Assembly: GCF_000717025.1 (NCBI RefSeq)
Contig: NZ_JNXG01000001.1
Span: 124,001-188,000 of the forward strand
Source: Streptomyces atroolivaceus
GTDB taxonomy: Bacteria; Actinomycetota; Actinomycetes; Streptomycetales; Streptomycetaceae
Reading direction: 5' to 3'
DNA: 64,000 bases
The notes beneath the pieces were generated by a model that did no database searches, had not been told where the DNA came from, and worked only from the letters and a program-made list of their open reading frames with translations. Both the position numbers and the translations under genes were made by a program. This document shows positions 60,781-64,000 of this stretch, in pieces; position 1 is the stretch's first letter; every line of letters begins with the position of its first letter.

Positions 60781-60818
60781 GCCCTGCCGGAGCGGGGAAC
60801 GCCCTTGGAACAGGAGAC

Positions 60819-60848
60819 GGCCGGATCTTCCCGTGGGAAGGTCCGGCC
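60819..60848. terminator. Bidirectional terminator between PstS-like and purA genes
   Basis: GGCCGGATCTTCCC (60819-60832) pairs with GGGAAGGTCCGGCC (60835-60848) with one wobble, between convergent genes. Confidence 0.85.
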
Positions 60849-60883
60849 GCCGTCGCGCCGCTCCTGCGGAGAGCTGGGAGCCC

Positions 60884-62167
<1,284 letters not shown>

Positions 62168-62230
62168 AGGCGTACACCCCTTCCGGGCGGGGCATGTCCA
62201 AGGTCAGGGGGCGTACGTAAAGGTCGTACC

Positions 62231-62319
62231 TGCCGCACGACGATGTGCGGCAAAGCCTGAGCCGTCGAACCGGGTGCCCCGGAATAGACGAAGCCCCTGG
62301 CGCAATAGCGCAAGGGGCT
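62231..62319 (-). promoter_or_regulatory. purA leader hairpins
   Basis: TGCCGCAC (62231-62238) / GTGCGGCA (62245-62252) and AGCCCCTGGCGC (62292-62303) / GCGCAAGGGGCT (62308-62319, one mismatch) lie between the divergent starts of purA and the DAGK-like gene. Structures in the purA leader could be attenuators; no known riboswitch pattern matches. Confidence 0.5.
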
Positions 62320-62353
62320 CTTGCACCAAGATGCTACCCGAGGAAGGACCGAG

Positions 62354-63187
62354 GTGTCGGCTGCAGAGCCCCCCGGCGACGGCGACCACCAGCTACTCGT
62401 ACTCATAGACCCCCTTGCCCGCCGCTACGACGGCGAGTCCGTGCGCATCGCGAAGGACGTGCTGAGCGCCGGCGCGCACACCAAGATCTGCCTCGCGGAC
62501 AGCCCCGACGAGTTCGCCAGGGCCCTGTCCCGGCGGGGCTCCAGGCGTCCGGTCGTGGTCGGCGACGACCACGCGCTGCTGCGCGCCGTGTCCCAGCTGC
62601 ACCGGGAACGCGAGCTCGCGGACAGCGCGCTCTCCCTGATCCCGGTCGGCGCGGCGCACACGCTGGAACTCGCCCACGCACTCGGCGTGCCCCGGGGGGC
62701 CGTGGCGGCCGCCCGCACGGCGCTCGACGGGGCCGCCCGCAGGCTGGACCTGCTCGTCGACGACAGCGACGGAGTCGTGCTCGGCGAGCTGAGCATCCCG
62801 GCGGCCAGGCCCGCGCCGGGCCCGCCCCACACGGTCTGGGACACCTGCCGCACGCTGGTGGCCTCCCTGGTCCGCCCCGCCCCGCCCTCGCACTCGGGCC
62901 CCGTCCGGGCCCACCGGCTGCGGGTCGAGGCGGACGGGGTCCTGCTGAACGACCTGGACCGGCCCGTCGAGGGCGTCTCGGTGGCCGCGCAGGGGGACGG
63001 AGGCCTGGCGGACGTGGTGATCCACACGGCCTCCGGCGAGACGCACACGGTGGAGGCCAAGGCGGTCACGGTCTCCGGCCCGGACTTCCGCTACCGCGCG
63101 GACATACAGGTCGCGGGCCCCGTCAGGACCCGCACGTGGACGGTACGGGCGGGCGCCTGGGGGCTGGTGCTCCCCGTGGGTGCCTGA
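62354..63187 (+). CDS. Diacylglycerol-kinase-fold protein with degenerate active site, 277 aa
   Basis: LLVLIDPLARRYDGESVRIAKDVLSAGAHTKICLADSPDEFARALSRRGSRRPVVVGDDHALLRAVSQLHRE ... LSLIPVGAAHTLELAHALGVPRGAVAAARTAL aligns with the DAGK/LCB5 domain, where catalytic enzymes read GGDGT and PLGTGNDFAR. Here these are GDDHA and PVGAAHTLEL, so both nucleotide-binding motifs are gone. The C-terminal beta domain (VRAHRLRVEADGVLLNDLDRPVEGVSV) is retained. A regulatory or lipid-binding pseudoenzyme is likely. GTG 62354, GGAAGG upstream. Divergent from purA. Confidence 0.75.
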   Translation: MSAAEPPGDGDHQLLVLIDPLARRYDGESVRIAKDVLSAGAHTKICLADSPDEFARALSRRGSRRPVVVGDDHALLRAVSQLHRERELADSALSLIPVGAAHTLELAHALGVPRGAVAAARTALDGAARRLDLLVDDSDGVVLGELSIPAARPAPGPPHTVWDTCRTLVASLVRPAPPSHSGPVRAHRLRVEADGVLLNDLDRPVEGVSVAAQGDGGLADVVIHTASGETHTVEAKAVTVSGPDFRYRADIQVAGPVRTRTWTVRAGAWGLVLPVGA

Positions 63188-63237
63188 GCCCGGCCCGTGG
63201 CTCAGCCCGGCCCGCGGCCTGAGCCCGGCCCGCGGCC

Positions 63238-63783
63238 TCAGCCGGGCGTCGCGCGGCTCTCGCGCCACCGGTCCAGGACACCGGTCAGTTCCGCCTGCAG
63301 GAATGCGAAGAACTCCGCCGTCTCCCCCAGCCGCGTCCCGGCCGGGGTGTCCTCGCCGAGGGAACGGGCGCCGTCCCTCAGCGTTCGCTCCCAGCGCGTC
63401 AGCACCTGGTCCCGGCTCGCGAAGGCGGCGTACCAGATCTCGTCGTGCAGGCGGTAGCGGTCGCGGCGTGAGCCGGGGTCGCGTTCGCGGCCGACCATGC
63501 TGACCTGGGTGAGGTAGTTGATCGCGCCCGATACGGCGGCCGGGCTGATCCGCAGCTGCCGGCCGAGGTCCGCCGAGGTCATGGAACCGTCGTCCTCGGC
63601 CAGGAGGGCTGCGAAGACGCGGGCGGCCATCCGCTGCATCCCGGCCTCCGTCATCTCCGCCGCGAAGCGCTCGACGAAGCGTGACACCGCGTCCTGGTCG
63701 CGCCCTGCGACCCCGCCCTCCCGATCGCCGGGACCCCCGGCCCCGCCGCTCACGGGCTCCGCCGCCTGCCCTGCTCCGATCAC
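63238..63783 (-). CDS. GbsR/MarR-family regulator, 181 aa
   Basis: FVERFAAEMTEAGMQRMAARVFAALLAEDDGSMTSADLGRQLRISPAAVSGAINYLTQVSMVGRERDPGSRRDRYRLHDEIWY is the winged helix of the GbsR branch, followed by a C-terminal helical dimer part. GTG 63783 is chosen because GAAGG lies 7 nt upstream; GTG 63813 has none. GbsR relatives usually sit beside the transporter they control, here presumably in the DNA beyond 64000. Confidence 0.86.
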   Translation of the reverse strand: MIGAGQAAEPVSGGAGGPGDREGGVAGRDQDAVSRFVERFAAEMTEAGMQRMAARVFAALLAEDDGSMTSADLGRQLRISPAAVSGAINYLTQVSMVGRERDPGSRRDRYRLHDEIWYAAFASRDQVLTRWERTLRDGARSLGEDTPAGTRLGETAEFFAFLQAELTGVLDRWRESRATPG

Positions 63784-64000
63784 GATCCGGCCTTCACACT
63801 TCTGCGCTTTCACGACTTTGCGAAGTCAGCGTACTTCCGGAAACATCACGAAGGCACTCACGGCGAAGGCCGCGGGCAGGACCCCGCCGCTCACCGGCCG
63901 CGTCCCGGCCGGGCGGGAAGCCGGCCCCCGGAGGGCCCCCGAAAGGCATCCGGAAGCCTTCCGGCGGCGGGCCCACGGACCCGGCCGGCAGGAACCGGCC
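63784..64000. promoter_or_regulatory. Upstream region of the GbsR/MarR gene, to window edge
   Basis: GACTT / AAGTC flank an inverted repeat at 63814-63827, a probable autoregulatory operator between this gene and a gene starting outside the window. 63830-64000 shows no credible reading frame. Confidence 0.45.

Overview
The window is a high-GC, densely coding stretch with long GC-rich hairpin terminators, frequent GTG/TTG starts, 4-bp ATGA gene overlaps, a WhiB-like regulator, a chitinase with paired GGTCTAGACC-type sites and an SGNH esterase. This is characteristic of a Streptomyces chromosome (core-arm side of the linear replicon), and the gene order resembles the S. coelicolor crp-wblA-purA neighbourhood. 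No insertion sequence, prophage, CRISPR array, integrase or rRNA was seen. There is one tRNA, tRNA-Pro(CGG).

Region 1 (1-30 kb) is a block whose order also resembles M. tuberculosis Rv3660c-Rv3683: ssd-like (cut by the left edge), HAD phosphatase, Fic-like protein, acsA, holin-like membrane protein, EphE-type hydrolase, MarP protease, CoA-type NUDIX, nth, crp, MBL hydrolase, RidA, a pair of ArsA-like ATPases (BagA/BagB type), wblA, a class A PBP and a metallophosphoesterase. Inserted among these are a ParA/CooC-like ATPase, a polysaccharide-deacetylase lipoprotein, a SulP transporter fused to a beta-carbonic anhydrase, nhaA, and a small pocket of secreted or lipoprotein genes after the PBP.

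Region 2 (30-42 kb) holds tRNA-Pro, an FMN reductase divergent from its likely TetR repressor with a clear double operator, a DUF89 phosphatase, htpG, a secreted esterase, a SnoaL-like protein, a methyltransferase, an S9 peptidase and a SURF1-like protein.

Region 3 (40.8-49.5 kb) is mostly leftward. It has a SigE-family sigma factor coupled to a repeat-rich single-pass membrane protein, asd and lysC (lysC with an internal beta-subunit start), a DUF5063 protein, recR and ybaB. A SLATT-domain membrane protein points rightward next to ybaB.

Region 4 (49.6-64 kb) is more accessory. It has a GntR regulator and class-III aminotransferase, a PfpI/MarR pair with an operator, a membrane Ser/Thr kinase, a PucR regulator, a decayed dnaN paralog, a GH19 chitinase with DasR-like sites, a membrane-anchored PstS-like protein, purA, a degenerate diacylglycerol-kinase-like protein and a GbsR/MarR regulator.

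Functional themes are acid, pH and ion handling (MarP, NhaA, SulP-CA), cell-envelope growth (PBP, deacetylase, WblA, Crp), aspartate-family amino-acid synthesis, and recombination or chromosome maintenance. I found no single obviously new multi-gene system. The best leads are the sigma/membrane pair, the SulP-carbonic anhydrase fusion, the dnaN-paralog relic, the degenerate DAGK-like protein and the short ORF/hairpin leader near 1.2 kb.
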